The notes beneath the pieces were generated by a model. That model did not search any database and had not been told where the DNA came from. It saw only the letters and a list, made by a program, of their open reading frames with translations. The position numbers and the translations under genes are program-made. DNA of 64,000 nucleotides from Madurella fahalii (lineage: Eukaryota; Ascomycota; Sordariomycetes; Sordariales). The DNA lies in assembly GCA_029876055.1 (NCBI GenBank), contig CM056875.1:3311001-3375000 (forward strand). Direction: 5' to 3'. Below are positions 34,027 through 45,718 of the stretch, piece after piece; position 1 is the first letter of the stretch; every line of letters begins with the position of its first letter.

Positions 34027-35768
34027 TATATGAACAAATATTTACCGAAAGGCCCATGCCAGAACAGTCCAACATAGACTTATCGAACAAGTTTGTCAGA
34101 CAGCCCGACGACACCCTGTGCATTGGCCCTCTGCTCCGCAGGGTAACCAGGCGACTCACTACTAAGCTAGCAGTTGACTGGGTTGAATAGCAAGAACCAC
34201 GCAAGCTCAGAATGCCGTTGCAACAGTGCACATACTTGAGGGCGAAGCCCGACGACAGGAAGATGGGTCGTATGGTTTAGATCTGGCGCGATCGGACGGA
34301 CATAGGATCTGCGCGAAAGGGGCCGTTCTCGACTAGCAGTGGTGTAGGTACTGAGAGCTGCACACGATATCGGGTCTAGGTAGAACGGGTTTGCACACCG
34401 GCCAAATAACATAATGCAATTTTGTATGGAAAATGGAGGACGACCCTCTCCATCCGGAGAAAGTCAACGGATGGGGATATCAATCGGCAGCAGGGCACCG
34501 AAGAACACTCAGTGATTAAGTTCGACCTCAGCGAGCTCTCAAGACACAGTCATGTCCTCAGTAGCAGCATTGATGCGAGAACGTGATTCAAACAGGTCCC
34601 CATTTTTGATAGACGTAATCTTCCTCAAGCGGTGGTTCTGGCATTGGGAAGGTAGGAGGTCCTTTTAACTCGTACGTGTGCCGACGGCAGTTGCGGTGGG
34701 TGGTGGGTTGTCTCCAACCTCAACGAGATGAAAGGCGCCATGACGATAGTAGCCAAGGCCTTCTTTCATAATAGAGACGGTTTAGGATGATCTCGTGGGC
34801 TTGGAGAGAGTGTGTGTATTGATCTAAGGCAGCTGCAGATACCGTACGTAGAAGTGCGCCCTGAGAAATACATATTCATAATCCATGGGATTGCCGCTCC
34901 GGAGTGAGCTGCTAGCTAGATGGTGTTAATAGGTTGACCGACCGGTAAACTTGACCGTCAAGGCTCCCCATGTGTGGCAACTGGCAGGCTGTCGAATCAT
35001 ATACAGCATTGCTAAATACCTTGGCCTTGTGATGCAGGTAATGACGCCCAATCCCAGATTCACGCCCCTAAAAGCTCCACCACAGCAAGCGCCAAACATC
35101 TTGAAAGAATAAGCCGGGGAGCAGATATAACAAACCACTGCACCATATTTATTGTGCTGTAGGGAAGCCGTCATAGGGCTTGGTTAGTTTGCGCAACGAA
35201 GGTAGCAGCATCGCGTCACGTCCTTGATACCCACTGCTAGGTGCAATCGACGATTTTGCATTCTCTGGTAAGGTTACCTACCGCCAGACAAGTGAACGAG
35301 CGGCTTTTGATACTCAATCCTCCATGCGGGATAGCAATGCCTCAAACCCAGCCTAGTGTTCCACGTCTGCGTGTTGGTTCAAGATGCTGATGTTGATTCG
35401 CTTGAATCAGCTAGCGCTAACGACTCTTACCCGCCCAACAATATCATGGGACTTTGCATGATGGTTTGCATTTTAATTTGACCTGGTGCTCGTCAGAAAT
35501 GACAGTCTCCGGTGTGGCATGGCGGACAGACATCCATAAGTAACTGGCCTGTTTCTCGACGATGGTCCGGGAAGCCAGTCCTCACAGTTGATCTGTGTTC
35601 CCCAAACAACCTTGCGGTTCTTAGACAGCTCTCTTGACGTTTGTCGGGTATCGTTTTAAGTTCAAACATTCGCACCGTGTAAGGATCCGACAATGCCGTG
35701 TGCTTCTGTTACTCCCCTCAGAGCTAACAGTTCGGGGCTTCAGAAACAAAAGGCACCCTGAGAAAAAG
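34027..35768. other. Intergenic, nothing supported
   Basis: 1.7 kb between copy B and the small Cys-rich gene. Only short unconvincing frames, and no repeat ends seen. Confidence 0.5.
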
Positions 35769-36008
35769 ATGTCAGCAAGCTCTGGCATCAACGGGTTTTG
35801 CGATGTCTGCGGACATACCAACAATGAACATAATTATTACACCTGTGAAGCTCGGGATTGCCGGAAGAAGTTCAAGGTCTGCCAGACGGGCAGCCATCAG
35901 GAGTGGTCTGTGTCGACGAATGCGTATGTCCTTTGCAAATGGTGCCGAGACCATCCATACTCGTGTAGCAAGGTCGACATATATAACATCACCCGGTTGT
36001 ATGGGTGA
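35769..36008 (+). CDS. Small Cys-rich (putative zinc-binding) protein
   Basis: A 79-aa frame from ATG 35769 to TGA 36006-36008, with no intron. Cysteines and histidines are spaced like metal ligands: FCDVCGHTNNEHNYYTC, then CRKKFKVC, then LCKWCRDHPYSC, giving CxxC pairs at both ends. It has no signal peptide, so it is more likely an intracellular zinc-ribbon-like protein than a secreted effector. I do not recognise a named family. It is convergent with the gene at 36120-38111, 111 bp away. The ordered Cys pattern supports a real gene, but its short length leaves doubt. Confidence 0.5.
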   Translation: MSASSGINGFCDVCGHTNNEHNYYTCEARDCRKKFKVCQTGSHQEWSVSTNAYVLCKWCRDHPYSCSKVDIYNITRLYG

Positions 36009-36119
36009 GATGGTAGTATCATCTGTGTTAGTTAAACCAGGCGGGTGGCAGTGAGGATATAAAAGCGGCAAACCGGGATAGACTGCCAGAAAAGGGAATG
36101 TTGACGGTCTTTTATCCTA

Positions 36120-38111
36120 TCATGCTTCAGTACACAGCTCAGCGATCCAAGACTCTACATGGGAAGACGACTTGGGCGTATTGCCGGATCCACTTTGAGC
36201 TTCATCCTCATCTTCATCGTCAGATTCCAGGATCTCAAACCATTCATGCTCCCATATCTTCCTCTCATCCGATGTATATCCCTCAGTCCGTAGCCAGCCG
36301 AAAATATTCCGTGTCGCGTTCTCCGATGCAGACTCATTCCCTCGGTCTAATTGTGCATAGGAAACGGGAATATGCTCCGCGTTTCCGTATCCAGGCTGGG
36401 GTCTGCGTGGACTATACACCGGGCGTAGGCAGTCATCTACAGCAATTCCGGTAGATTGGATAGCGATGTCTTCAACGCAGTCCCAGGAAACACCTAGGTA
36501 CACCAATCCGTGGCCCTCGCATTCGGCGTGAGCCCGCACTTCAACATCGGTATCTGCTAGCGGGGTCACGCCAAAGGGTTTCCATTGACAGATGGGAACT
36601 CGGTTGTGCGATTCGGATGTGGACTGGGAGAGGAAGAGTAGCCGGCACTGATCCGCGCGGGTTACCTGTCCGTCTGCTGCCACAAGGGGGTTGGAAAGCG
36701 GCTCCTGGATGAACGACTGCATCGTCCCAGACCATGCTGCAGAATGAAGGTCTATGGGTATCATCCCAAATCGAACATCTTGCAAAAATTTCTTCTGCAG
36801 CCCTAGGACGGTCACACCGAGCCATAAAAATGCGACTTGCGGCAGCCGGTCCATAAACATTCGTCCCAGAACATGGGGTTCGTCTCGAGCGAGCGAATCA
36901 ATCGCTGCTATGGCCCCCTGTAGCCAAGGAGTTACCGAGTTGCACTCTATGGTGGGCTCGTAGAAGATGCTGAGAAGCATGGGACGGATGCCCCTGGTGT
37001 TGCAGCTCAACGTGATAAGACCGTCTAGGTGATGCTCTCCCTGCAATAACCAGTCACAGTCAAGACCGGAGTGGGAGCCGATACGGTGATGAGGAACCGG
37101 CGACATTGCATCCCGGTTTGGCTCGTCCCGACTTTTGTAGTTGTTGGTCGTGGGAGCTGGTAGTTGTAGCGCTTGAGGGCCCCCTATAGAAGGAAGGAGA
37201 AGGAGAGCAGCGAGCGCGGCGCGGCTTTGGTCTGTGACGTTGTGGCGGATGCAGAACAAGTCGAGAAAATGGATGGCCTTGGAGAAAGAGGGAGCTGCCG
37301 CGGCGTGCGGTGTTTGGGAGACTGAAGTGATGGAAGTCCCGTTTACTGATGATACAGTGAACTGTGGACCCGTCTCCAGCCGAATTGACCAAGGGGACCA
37401 GAATGTATCCCGTTCCAGGGTCAAAGTTGCTTGCCAGCCTTGACCGGGCGCCAGTACGGCGGCCCACCACCGAACCTCTTCTGGGCTAGCATTCCCAATG
37501 TCCACATTCATACCGAGCCCGTGGGCCGGCGGGCTCGTTGCAGTCTCCATCCTGTTATAACAGGGTGCCTGACTGCTCATATATCCGAATGAGCAATTTC
37601 CAGGCATGATTTCAGTCCAACGAGCAGATAGGATATATGCCCAGGCCAAAATGAGGATGGAAAGGTAGTTCTGGTCGCCTCGGCTAAACCAAGACGCGTA
37701 TCTGAAGTCATCTCCAGCTGTCTCAGCAATAGATAGTGGAATGGGTTTGCTCAAAGCAACCTCGATCTGCAGCTGGTGCTGAAACGGCAGTAGCTTGTGA
37801 CGACAGTCTGCTTTTGTTGACCCCCAAATTGAGGAAGCGGTCGCGTACGCTCGGCTCAGATTGCGAAACTTGGTGTGCTTTAGGCGCAAGCATGGTGGAA
37901 ATGTGGGCTGTTGAGGGAATGCGTCTTCGACCGAGAGGTACGAGGCAGGAAGAGAAGGATTCTCGACAGCGGAAAGATAAAGCCCGAACCACACTTTGAA
38001 GCTATCCTCGTAGATGGCGCGAAACTTTTCGGCGCTTAGTCGGACCGCGTCGTCCATAGCTGGTGGAGGCTGCCCGTGAGTGTTGGCAGACATTCTCTCG
38101 GCTTTGGACAT
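36120..38111 (-). CDS. Uncharacterised conserved fungal protein (663 aa)
   Basis: One long uninterrupted minus-strand frame. I place the start at ATG 38111 (MSKAERMSANTHG); the frame is open further upstream without an ATG, and later Met residues (MSANTHG, MDDAVRL) are alternatives. The N-terminal block RLSAEKFRAIYEDSFKVWFG and a hydrophobic stretch YLSILILAWAYILSARW look conserved in kind. The C-terminus is acidic (ESDDEDEDEAQSG). I recall similar Sordariomycete proteins carrying an uninformative name based on an immunoglobulin variable region; no such domain is visible here. There are no catalytic motifs and no signal peptide. Function unknown. The long clean frame makes the gene itself secure. 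Confidence 0.8.
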   Translation of the reverse strand: MSKAERMSANTHGQPPPAMDDAVRLSAEKFRAIYEDSFKVWFGLYLSAVENPSLPASYLSVEDAFPQQPTFPPCLRLKHTKFRNLSRAYATASSIWGSTKADCRHKLLPFQHQLQIEVALSKPIPLSIAETAGDDFRYASWFSRGDQNYLSILILAWAYILSARWTEIMPGNCSFGYMSSQAPCYNRMETATSPPAHGLGMNVDIGNASPEEVRWWAAVLAPGQGWQATLTLERDTFWSPWSIRLETGPQFTVSSVNGTSITSVSQTPHAAAAPSFSKAIHFLDLFCIRHNVTDQSRAALAALLLLPSIGGPQALQLPAPTTNNYKSRDEPNRDAMSPVPHHRIGSHSGLDCDWLLQGEHHLDGLITLSCNTRGIRPMLLSIFYEPTIECNSVTPWLQGAIAAIDSLARDEPHVLGRMFMDRLPQVAFLWLGVTVLGLQKKFLQDVRFGMIPIDLHSAAWSGTMQSFIQEPLSNPLVAADGQVTRADQCRLLFLSQSTSESHNRVPICQWKPFGVTPLADTDVEVRAHAECEGHGLVYLGVSWDCVEDIAIQSTGIAVDDCLRPVYSPRRPQPGYGNAEHIPVSYAQLDRGNESASENATRNIFGWLRTEGYTSDERKIWEHEWFEILESDDEDEDEAQSGSGNTPKSSSHVESWIAELCTEA

Positions 38112-38922
38112 GAATTGCTGGCTTTTCCGCCGAAGTTTTAAAATGTGCCAACTGCTCGCACTGCCAGCGATGTTCAACAGCCCTTCCAACAACAAGAGCG
38201 TCTTTCCAGACGGTACAACACGACCCCGGCTTGCTCGTTAGTGGCTTGACTTGAAGGCCGGGTTCAGCAGCAGAACCCAAATCTCAGCGGAAAGGTTTGC
38301 AAATTTCTTTTCGCTCCATAACTATTACTCTAGTTCTTGAGATACCTGCCAAAGGCCTCACGGTTAACAAATAAATAAAGAGTCATGGTGTGAAGCATTC
38401 CATTCGTCAGGACCGCCCCACTTCCAACAAAAGCCCCGACCCAACCTCAACCCGGGAGATGGGCGGTAACAATGGGGGCGATGACGATGGCGACAAAATA
38501 TGCTCTCCTGGGCTCAAGGTTATAGTTCGTACAGGAGGAGTTGCTCTTCTAGCGATAAGACATGCCAAGTGACAACCCTGGAAAGTAGAAACCCAGTTGT
38601 GCCCTGTGCAGGCGGCCCAACCCTCCACATGGTATCCCGTTAGGAAAGCGGACGCAGTGTATCCCGCTTCTCCGCGCTTACTAGACCATCTCGCGCAGAG
38701 GACGCACTCCGCAATACCCTCTCTTCCTTTGTCCACTTGGTAGCCTTCCGCTCTAGCTGCGCCAGCCTGCTACCGCACTGGACGGAAAGCGCTCTCGTCT
38801 TATCGTTCTAATCGACCCCTACCCAGCTTGTGTTCGTTCACTACATATTACGAAACCCTCCATAACCGTGATCCTATTCCCGACTGCGAAGCAGCAGAGG
38901 GAGCGTGGCCACCATGTTGACA

Positions 38923-40994
38923 TCAACCAGCGTTTGCGGCGACTGCCGAACCTCCGCCGCTCCCATCAGCGTTCTTACCACCGCCCTCCTTCCCTGTAGG
39001 GTCCTTGGGTTCCTTATCCCTGCCTCGTCCGCCCCGTCGCCGGCCACCCCGCTTACTCTGCTCTCCACCCGCCTTCTCCATCGCAGTCTTCTCCGCTGCA
39101 GGGCTAGCCACAGATGGCGCGAGGCTCGGCTCGGTTGTGGCTGGAGCTGAAGCTGGAGCTGAAGCTGGAGCGGCATTCTTCGCCTGGCTTGCCCCCTTCT
39201 TCCCCATCTCCTTGCGCTCGAGGACCTGCACTGTCGCCTGCGCAACAGCGACCGGGCTGGCAGCCATGGCCTTGGCGAGGCCGTTGTGGTCCGCAAAGTC
39301 GACATAGGCGAATCCCTTCTTGCGATCGATCTCGACGGCCGTAACAGTGCCAAATACCTGCAGCGCCTCCTTGAGAAGCGGCTCTGTGACACCCTGGGCA
39401 TGGTTTGCATGTTTTACGAAGGCGCGTGTCGCCCCAGGACTCGGTGTAGCTGGAGCATTACTCTTCTTAGTCCCTCCGCCTTGCTTCGAAGATGTGGACT
39501 TCAGTCCGGACGGGGGAGTGGATGTTGCCGGTTGAGTTGAAGGGCCCGCTGTAGACGGCACCGATGGTGCGGGCGATGCGGGCGGTTGGGATTGCGATGG
39601 TTGAGGTCCGTCCTTCTTCTTCAAGACAGTAATTGGAGGCTTCGCTGATGCTGGCGTCGACGACTCTGCCACTTTATCACTCTTACCATCTCCCTTTGCC
39701 TTGACACCATCATCGCCACCGGTCCCGCGTTTCCTATTCCGCGACCTACCCGAAGCAGACGGCTGTGACTTAGCCGGCATGGACGATGCCGAAGGCTCAA
39801 CCGGAGTTGAAGGGAGTGGGGCCGCAGGGGCTGTTGGGGGGGCTGTCTTGGTGGTATCCTTCGCCGTTTCTTTGGTAGTAGTGGCCTTGGCTTCTGCCTC
39901 CGCCTTAGCCGCTTCCTGACGGGCTTTGCGGTGGGCGTTGCCCGGGCTGAGCCCCAAGTCCCGCTGTAGAATTCGTGCTGCGGCTGCGATGCCTGCCCTC
40001 CGGCTCTTGGATGGCACCTCTTGGCCTCCGGACTGAGTGCTGGACTGGGAACCCGGTTGTATCTGGGCTGCAACGGCCTTTGCGGCCTCGGCTGCAGCTT
40101 CGGCAGCAGCAGCAGCCGCAGCCTTTTTGGTCAGGATCTTGACAGACTCTCTCGGTTTTTCGGACGCTTTCTCGGATGCCTTTTCAGTCCTGCCATCCCT
40201 AGACTTTTTCTTAGGTTCCTCGGGAGTTGCGGGTGTGGCCTTGGCCTTAGTTCCCTGAGAGTCCTGTCTCGCGTGCTGTTTCGCGCTCTTTGCAGCAGCC
40301 GCTTCTTTAGCCTTGGCCGCCTTCTTCTCTTTCAGATACTCAACCAAGGGTGTTGTGGTTGTCTTTTCGCCCTTGATAGTTTCCTCGGTGCCTTGATCAG
40401 TATCAGGGGTCTCCTTATGGGCATCCGGATTCGCCAGGCTCTCGAGGAATGCCATGAATTCCGGGTCCTGATCGATTGTACCTTGCCGTCCATCGACGCG
40501 CTTTTTACCGCTGGGGGTCTTCTTGTAAATGGCAAACTCGACGGTGGGCGCAGACACCAGTGCCGGATCGTTGTACGTCTCCTTTGCATCCTCCCACTTC
40601 GCCGACTGGACGGTCTGCAAGAGTGCCGTCAACTGGTCTCTCTTTGTGACATGGAGATAGGCTCTTGACGGCCGTGATGGCTTTGATGGGCTATGAGGCA
40701 CGATATTAGAGTTTATGTAAGGCTGAGTTCTGAGGCAAAGAAGACTGACTGGTGAGAGACCTTGCCCGGCCAGTAGGAAAGCCAGTCGACCTTGCCACCG
40801 CCAACGCTCCATTCTTCACCTAGAATAGTGACGAATTCCTCCTCTGTCATGCCCGGCGGCAGGCGGCGAACCACAACTTTCTCGCCCTGCGCAGGCGCCT
40901 TCATCTTAGGAGTCTTCTGGGCATCGCTTGAGGAGGGTGCGACGGTGACGCCATTGGCCTTGCGAGAGAGCAGCTGCGGGGTACCGGTAGCCAT
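38923..40994 (-). CDS. upf3: Upf3-like nonsense-mediated decay factor with C-terminal RRM
   Basis: Exons on the minus strand are 40994-40750 and 40690-38923, joining to 670 aa. The intron has a GTCAGT donor, CTAAT branch site and CATAG acceptor. The Smg4/UPF3 domain occupies about residues 39-190: KVVVRRLPPGMTEEEF, WLSYWPGK, then across the junction KPSRPSRAYLHV and PTVEFAIYKK, and GTIDQDPEFMAFLESL. A long Ala/Lys/Pro-rich linker follows. At about 502-575 there is a second RRM-like fold (TRAFVKHANHAQGVTEPLL ... KKGFAYVDFADHNGLAKA), then an RG-rich basic tail. Upf3 bridges the exon-junction or terminating ribosome complex to Upf2/Upf1 in nonsense-mediated mRNA decay (family knowledge). The start is divergent from the PP6 gene 771 bp away. 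Confidence 0.9.
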
Positions 40995-41765
40995 CGCCGG
41001 ATCGAGCCAACGCTGGGTATCGATGTCTTTGCGACGAAATAAGCGGAGAAGAGGGACCCGGATAGAGCTAGAAGGCGGGGAGATTGGTTATTGAATCATG
41101 AGATGACCGCTTTTTGAATTTGCGATGGGTTCCTCATTCAGAGTCGAGGTCCGATACAAGCGGGGTTGGAAGAGACGTTGACGCGCGTGTCGAACATAGA
41201 TGCGGCAGATGCAGTGAAGCCTTAGTGTTCTTTTTCCAGGCCGCCGTCCAGTATTTCTGGTTGCCGAGTCACTGCTGTGCTTGAGAGATTATGTGACCGC
41301 GGGTCGCCTTGAAGAGCAGCTGGCGTTCCGCAGCACCCACGAAATCGAGAAATCCGATAGGAGTGTGGGACATCGTTATCGGACCCACCTCACTCCTTGG
41401 CAATGTACAGCTGGACAGGGGTGAGCTCATCCACTGCAATGCCCGGGACAGGGCCTGGAACCCGTGCTCAGCGCGCGTAAATCTCGGCTGAGGCGCCCGG
41501 GTTCCAGAACCCCCTCTCTGCCTGACGACTGGGAGCGCCCTCTTACATAGATCCCTTAGGTTTGCAGGTACCGCAGACTCAACAAACCACGCGGGGAGAG
41601 TACCGATATCTCCCAATGCTCGCCCTGTAGTATTCCGGAAGGACCGCACGAATTCGTCGTCAGGCTCGCACTCGTCCCGGCAAACAAACCTCACCGGCCC
41701 CACCGTCGCAAACCCCTCCCCCGCAGGCCACCGACCATCTTGAAGCCGCCAAACAGACGCGCACC
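40995..41765. promoter_or_regulatory. Divergent intergenic region of upf3 and PP6 gene
   Basis: The 771 bp separating the two divergent starts must contain both promoters. No TATA box is evident close to either ATG. The minus-strand frame at 41269-41703 has no family features. Confidence 0.4.
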
Positions 41766-43071
41766 ATGGCTAGCGTGCCGAAGCCAGGCCCGGCAAACCT
41801 GAGGCCGGGCGCTGGACTAGACGAGTGGCTCGAGGAGGCCAAGCAATGCCACTATCTGCCCGAACCCGTCATGAAGCAGCTCTGCGAAATGGTCAAGGAA
41901 GTCTTGATGGAGGAGTCCAACATACAACCAGTCGTCACTCCAGTTACCATATGCGGCGATATCCATGGCCAATTCTACGACCTACTCGAGCTATTCCGCG
42001 TGGCCGGCGGCATGCCTGGCGAGTCGAACGTGCAGGCACCGACGACCGCCACAACAGTTATCACGTCTGAGGACATTGAGCCCCCGACTGAGATTACAAA
42101 CCCCAAGCTCAAAAAGAAAGTCAAAAATGCCGGAGCGCCGGGCACGGGAAGTGGCGGCGACGACGACGACGACACAGGTGCGGAAGCACAGGACGAATCC
42201 CGCGCCGAGTTTACCCCGGCCAGCGACTCGGGCTCGCAGTCGGCAGAGACCCGGTTCGTTTTCCTCGGCGATTTCGTCGACCGGGGATACTTCAGTTTAG
42301 AAACGTTTACGCTCCTAATGTGTCTAAAAGCGAAGTGAGACATTGCCGACCAAACAGTCGCTCCAGCCGAGCAGCCAGTTAACCTTTCCCCCTAGATACC
42401 CTGATAGAATTGTCCTTGTCCGCGGCAACCACGAATCCCGCCAAATCACCCAGGTATACGGCTTCTATGAAGAATGTCAGCAGAAATACGGCAATGCCTC
42501 GGTCTGGAAGGCCTGCTGCCAGGTGTTTGACTTTCTCGTCTTAGCCGCCATCGTTGACGGGACTGTGCTTTGCGTGCATGGCGGCTTGAGCCCCGAGATC
42601 CGCACCATCGACCAGATCCGGGTGGTGGCACGAGCCCAAGAAATTCCCCACGAAGGCGCCTTCTGCGATCTTGTGTGGAGTGACCCTGAAGACATTGACA
42701 CGTGGGCTATCAGCCCTCGCGGCGCTGGCTGGCTGTTCGGCGATAAAGTAGCCACCGAGTTTAATCACGTCAATGGGCTCAAGACGATTGCCCGCGCGCA
42801 TCAGCTGGTAAATGAAGGTTACAAGGTCAGTTCCGGCCGCCCATTATACAGCCCAGTCTGATTCTCACCGAATAACCAGTTCCACTTCCCCGAGAAATCC
42901 GTCGTCACAGTCTGGTCCGCACCCAACTACTGTTACCGCTGTGGCAATGTCGCCTCCATCATGACGGTCGACACGCAGCTCAACACAAAATTCTCCATCT
43001 TCTCGGCTGTCCCTGACGACCAGCGCCAGATACCCGGCAACCGCCGCGGGCCGGGTGACTACTTCCTCTAG
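41766..43071 (+). CDS. sit4: PP6/Sit4-type Ser/Thr protein phosphatase catalytic subunit
   Basis: Exons 41766-42334, 42396-42825 and 42880-43071 join to 396 aa. Motifs of the PPP family are all present: GDIHGQ, GDFVDRG, RGNHE, HGG, and the C-terminal DYFL. PP6-specific sequence is clear: ARQC-like EAKQCHYLPE, EESNIQPV, SDPEDIDTWAISPRGAGWLFG and SAPNYCYRCGN. Sit4/PP6 acts in TOR signalling and the G1/S transition with SAPS regulatory subunits (family knowledge). Residues about 85-161, between GGMP and RFVFLGDF, are an insertion rich in Thr, Lys, Gly and Asp (a D5 run) where human PP6 has only a few residues. Donors are GTGAGA and GTCAGT. The next gene is convergent. Confidence 0.95.
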
Positions 43072-43930
43072 GAGAAAGCTCCACCCCGGTCCGCCCCGCA
43101 GGCGGTTCAGAGCGGTTACCTCCACCGTTTTAAGCAAGCGGCGGTGGCGGCGGCAGCCGCCCGGCGGAGTTGGTTGACGGTGGCAGCAACAACGGCAGCA
43201 ACGGCCAGAGTTACGGCAGTACAACGTCCAGAACCTTTACGGCTACAAGGGCCCGGTTAAAAGCTAAAAGGTACAGGCGGCGAGTGAGCGCTCTCCTCCG
43301 CTCAGCGGGGAATGTAGTTCTCCTTGACGTCTGATATACACCGACCTCCTTACTTGCTTGCTGTCTATTCCAGAGAAGCGGGTATTTTGGGTCTTTAAAC
43401 CTCGTTCTTTGTTTCCTTTTCCATCCGGGATCATCAGGGCCTCGGAGGCTCCTCAGCTTACTTTTCTTGTCCTATGGTCGATTGATGCATTGGTATTGTC
43501 ATGTTTGATTGCATGAGACAAGCAGAGCGAATTTACGAGCACGCTAAGGAAGACAGCAGCAGGAGCACGGGTGGACGGGTGGAAGCAGGCGTATAGACTC
43601 ATTTTGCGTTCTTGTATATGGATCTACTTTACAATGTCTATCGAGCGGTTGTTTTGATACCCCCCAAATCTCCTTCATTACATACGGGGCAAACTGCCTC
43701 GAGACAAGCGAGGTTTACTGGATACAAAGGAGTGAAGTGAGATCTCCGGCGTCCCAATCGATACGGGAGAAGTCACCGTTTGGTCTTTGACATTTTTTAT
43801 TTCCCGCTTGTCTATATGCCCCTTCTTGGGCATAATGATCTCCAAGTTTGTAAATGCTGAATATCCTCGTTTGCGCATACACCCAACCAACCCCACCTCA
43901 CACCACATCATACACAATCGCATTCCCCCA
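43072..43930. terminator. Convergent 3' region between PP6 and threonine synthase genes
   Basis: 860 bp holding both 3' ends; no gene is seen. GC-rich trinucleotide-like sequence follows the PP6 stop (about 43,080-43,250). Confidence 0.35.
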
Positions 43931-45718
43931 TCACCTCGCACCCTTCAACTCCTCTTCCACCTCGGCCTTGACCAACTCCCTCACGGCCTGCCAATCATTC
44001 GGCACATCCTTGACCCTCTTCTCTTTCTGGTCCAACCCGACAAACTCGGGCGGCAACACCTTGGAGTCGAATTCGAACCCTTCTTCATCCTTGAGCGCGA
44101 GCGTCACGGCGCCGGCAAACTTTGCCGGGTGTGCCGTCGACAGCGAGATGTGCGGCACGGCCGACCCCGACGACGCGCCCGCCACGCGGCGCAGCGACCG
44201 CCTCGCCGCCTCGACGCCGACGGCCGTGTGGGGGTCCAACACATAGCCGACTTCCTTGTACAGGCTCTGAATGGTATCCAGCGTCTCCTGGTCGCTGACG
44301 CGCTCGCTCTCAAACGTGCGCCGCGCCGTCTCGAGCACGTCCTTGTACACGGGGCCGAAGCCGCCCTTGGTCTTGAGGTCGCTCAGCCAGGAGCTGACCT
44401 CCTGCCCGGCCTGCTTCTTGTTCCACTCGTCGTCCATGCCCGCGCTCGAGGCGAACTCGTAGGCGAGGAACCAGAGGAGGCGCTCAAAATTGCTCGAGAC
44501 GAGAATGTCCATGGCCGGGCTGAGGGTCTCCTTGACGCCGTCCTCGTGCGCCTTGACGCCGTCCGCGGCTAGGCCGCCCTCGGCCGAGGGGCCGTACGTG
44601 GGCTTCTTCTCGTACCGGCCCGTCTTCCAGAACCTGTCGAGGATGTCGTTCTCGTTCGTGGCGATGATGAGCTTGTCGACGGGGAGGCCCATGCGGTGGG
44701 CAAAGTAGCCGGCGAGGACGTCGCCAAAATTGCCCGACGGGACCGAGAAGCGGACCTTATCACCGATCTTGAACGACTCGGGCTGTTGCCGGGCCAGGGA
44801 GAAGTACGAGTAGAAGTAGTAGACGGTCTGGGCCAGGATGCGCGCCCAGTTGATCGAGTTGACGGCGCCGAGCTTGAGCGTCGAGTTGATGTCTGGGTCG
44901 GCGAACAGCGCCTTGACGATGTCCTGCACCATGGCATGAGTATAACAATGGGCATGCTTGATGCGCGCGGCCAGAGCACACTCACTTGGCAGTTGTCAAA
45001 GTTCCCAGTCACAGCCAGGTTGTGGACGTTGGCGTCAAGCACCGTCGTCATCTGCAGCTCCTGGATGGGGCTCACGCGGCCCTTGGGGTGGAGCATAAAG
45101 ACCGAAACATCCTTCTTGCCGCGCAGGCCATAGATGGCGGCCGAGCCCGTGTCGCCGCTCGTCGCGCCCACCACGGTGAGATGATACCTGTCGCGGCCCG
45201 TCTTGCCCTCGTTCCGGCGCACCAGGAAGTACTCAAAGAGGTTGCCCAGGAACTGCAACGCCACGTCCTTGAAGGCAAAGGTCGGCCCGTGAAAGAGCTC
45301 CAGCAGATGTATGCTGTCCTGCAGGTGGACGAGGGGGGTGACGTCGTCGGCGCGGAAGGTCGCATAGCTCCGGCGGATAATGTCCTTGAGGTCTTCGGCC
45401 GGGATCTCGGCGGGCGAGATGTAGAGCGATAGGACATTGAATGCCAGGTCAACAAACGAGAGGTCCTTCCAGGACTGCCATTGCGCCGCGACGGGGACCT
45501 CTTCGGGAATGTACAGGCCGCCGTCAGAAGCGAGACCTTTGAGGACGACCTCCTCAAAGGAGAGCTGTTGTATTCAAACCGGTCAGCGGTTTCTCGGACG
45601 GAGCGCGCAACAGGGCAGGGCCTACACCGCTGTCACCGCCCCTGGTGCTCAGATAGCGCTGCGACGCCGTGTGCGTCTCCTGGTCGGCGGAGCCGTTGGT
45701 CACGACGCCGTTGAACAT
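43931..45718 (-). CDS. thr4: Threonine synthase
   Basis: Exons on the minus strand are 45718-45626, 45564-44986 and 44923-43931, joining to 554 aa. Conserved sequence includes YLSTRGG at the N-terminus, LSFEEVVLKGLASDGGLYIPE, the PLP-binding GPTFAFKD with Lys130, VVGATSGDTGSAA, FSVPSGNFGDVLAGYFA and ATNENDIL. The enzyme converts O-phosphohomoserine to threonine plus phosphate, the last step of threonine synthesis, in the cytosol. The length and motif order match the fungal/bacterial class of larger threonine synthases. The first junction (GGT followed by donor GTAGGC) restores the conserved RGGDSGLSFE. No anomaly is seen. Confidence 0.96.

Noticed and set aside
40021..40668. 215-codon plus-strand frame
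   Set aside because: Antisense shadow of the Upf3 low-complexity linker.
42018..42248. PP6 insertion as a retained intron
   Set aside because: No convincing donor/acceptor pair at its borders and the sequence has coding-like composition.
43787..44572. 261-codon plus-strand frame
   Set aside because: Antisense shadow of threonine synthase, which has full family support.
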